43,112 bases of DNA from Saccharofermentans sp. (GTDB taxonomy: Bacteria > Bacillota > Clostridia > Saccharofermentanales > Saccharofermentanaceae): contig JAKSRK010000012.1 of the NCBI GenBank assembly GCA_024403655.1, positions 1 to 43,112 on the forward strand, read 5' to 3'. This document shows positions 41,925 to 43,112 of the stretch, piece by piece (positions within the stretch are counted from its first letter, which is position 1; each line of letters begins with the position of its first letter). The notes under the pieces are model-generated. The model saw only the letters and a list, made by a program, of their open reading frames with translations, had not been told where the DNA came from and did not search any database. Position numbers and translations under genes: made by a program.

Positions 41925-43072
41925 TGGCTGATTCAAAACGTGATTTCTACGAAGTGTTGGGCGTTGACCGCGGCGCTTCGGATGACGAGATAAAGAAAGC
42001 ATATCGTAAGATGGCAAAGCAGTATCATCCGGATCTTAATCCGGGTGATGCCGTTGCTGAGCAGAAGTTTAAAGAAGCTAATGAAGCTTATGCCGTATTG
42101 TCAGATGCTGACAAGAAGCGTAAGTACGATCAGTTCGGTCATGCCGGCGTAGATCCTAACGGCTTCGGCGGCGGTGGCGGCGGCTTCGGCGGTGCTTACG
42201 ACGTAGATCTCGGCGATATCTTCAATTCCTTCTTCGGAGGCGGCTTCGGCGGTGCTGCTACACGTTCAAGAAGAACAGGTCCCGTAAAGGGTGCTAACCT
42301 CAAGTACGGAATGACGCTTGAATTCATGGAAGCGGCTTTCGGATGCGAGAAGGATATTACGGTTACCAAGGAAGAAGTATGCTCAAGCTGTAAGGGTTCC
42401 GGTGCACAGGCAGGTACCGTTCCCGAGACTTGTCCTTCCTGTAAGGGAAGCGGAAGAATACAGCAGCAGACTCAGACTCTGTTCGGTATGACCATGGTTA
42501 CAAAGGACTGTCCTACCTGCGGCGGCAGAGGTACTGTCATTCGTACTCCATGTACCGCATGTTCCGGTAAGGGAAGAAGAGTCGGCAAGAAGCAGCTTCA
42601 CGTTAAGATTCCCGCAGGTGTTGATAACGGCGACATGCTTCCTATTAGAGGCGAAGGTGAGCCCGGAAGAAACGGCGGATCTTACGGTGATCTTTATGTG
42701 GAATTCAAGATTAAGAAGCACGATGTATTTACCAGAAACGGCAAGAATACATTCTGCGAAGTTCCCATTACTTTTGCCCAGGCTGCTCTCGGTGCCAAGG
42801 TTAACATCCCTACGATTGACGGCTCTGTTGAATACCAGATTAAAGAAGGTACTCAGAATGGAGATACAGCATCATTCAAGGGCAAGGGTATTCCTGATAA
42901 GCAGTCTCCGTCTTACAGAGGAGATCATCAGGTTAAGTTCACTATCGAGATACCTACGAGACTTAATGAAGATCAGAAGTCTAAGCTTCGTGCCTTCGAT
43001 GAAGCATTGGGTGAGAAGAACTATCAGCACAGGAATTCATTCTTCTCCAAGCTCAAAGGTTTCTTTAAGTAA
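41924..43072 (+). CDS. dnaJ: Hsp40 co-chaperone DnaJ
   Basis: DnaJ delivers substrates to DnaK and stimulates its ATPase. The 382 residues have the J domain with the HPD motif (YHPDLNPGD), a Gly/Phe-rich region (about 75-115, with repeated GGGFGG units), four CxxCxGxG zinc modules ([32 protein letters not shown]) and two C-terminal beta-domains. It starts at the last base of dnaK. The stop is followed by 40 bases to the window end with no terminator visible. Confidence 0.97.
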   Translation: MADSKRDFYEVLGVDRGASDDEIKKAYRKMAKQYHPDLNPGDAVAEQKFKEANEAYAVLSDADKKRKYDQFGHAGVDPNGFGGGGGGFGGAYDVDLGDIFNSFFGGGFGGAATRSRRTGPVKGANLKYGMTLEFMEAAFGCEKDITVTKEEVCSSCKGSGAQAGTVPETCPSCKGSGRIQQQTQTLFGMTMVTKDCPTCGGRGTVIRTPCTACSGKGRRVGKKQLHVKIPAGVDNGDMLPIRGEGEPGRNGGSYGDLYVEFKIKKHDVFTRNGKNTFCEVPITFAQAALGAKVNIPTIDGSVEYQIKEGTQNGDTASFKGKGIPDKQSPSYRGDHQVKFTIEIPTRLNEDQKSKLRAFDEALGEKNYQHRNSFFSKLKGFFK

Positions 43073-43112
43073 TAATAACCAAAACAGTTTATTAGGCGGA
43101 GTCTTAAAAGGC

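Noticed and set aside
41157..42017. 286-codon minus-strand ORF opposite dnaK/dnaJ
   Set aside because: It lies entirely antisense to well-supported dnaK and dnaJ, has Cys/Leu-rich composition typical of an antisense shadow, and has no ribosome site.

Overview
This 43 kb window is a gene-dense, almost entirely plus-strand stretch of a low-to-mid GC Gram-positive anaerobe, most likely a gut or rumen member of the class Clostridia. The signs are PerR next to rubrerythrin, an mraZ-led division cluster, a CIRCE/HrcA heat-shock operon, a diaminopimelate-type MurE (DNPR motif), and Firmicutes-type gene orders (rimP-nusA-ylxR-ylxQ-infB-rbfA-nrnA-truB-ribF; recG-rsmD-coaD). A finer placement is a guess; I see no rRNA, tRNA, CRISPR array, insertion sequence, prophage or transposase.

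Layout. (1) 1-1090: autoregulated perR plus rubrerythrin, ending in a terminator. (2) 1112-2130: two minus-strand genes, mscL and a small P-loop protein. (3) 2265-12872: an eleven-gene transcription/translation operon (rimP to ribF) that ends with two envelope genes, lgt and rodA. It opens with a leader hairpin that looks like an attenuator. (4) 12900-14180: a PadR regulator, a HAAS/DUF1700 membrane protein and a small membrane protein, with their own promoter and terminator. (5) 14243-25629: the division and wall cluster mraZ-rsmH-ftsL-PBP2-murE-murF-ftsW-murG-ftsQ, with four MraZ boxes in front. The usual mraY, murD, murC, murB and ftsA are not here. (6) 25736-34441: ftsZ, nrdR, a two-component system, nth, recG, rsmD, coaD and a coiled-coil protein, apparently one long transcription unit closed by a strong terminator. 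(7) 34502-37589: an OLD/AAA_21-like ATPase and a DUF4276/TOPRIM-like protein, followed directly by hemW. (8) 37633-43072: the heat-shock operon hrcA-grpE-clpP-dnaK-dnaJ behind a CIRCE operator.

Most of the window is core machinery. The best candidate for an undescribed system is the ATPase/TOPRIM pair at 34547-36465. Its architecture recalls split OLD-type anti-phage systems, but its ATPase has a degenerate signature and Walker B, and it is translationally coupled to hemW. Other points worth checking are the KTS (not KTG) motif of the division PBP, clpP lying between grpE and dnaK under CIRCE control, the terminator-like leader before rimP-nusA, the gapped cluster, and the opposite-charge cytoplasmic tails on FtsW and FtsQ. 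All calls come from reading the sequence; no database search was run.
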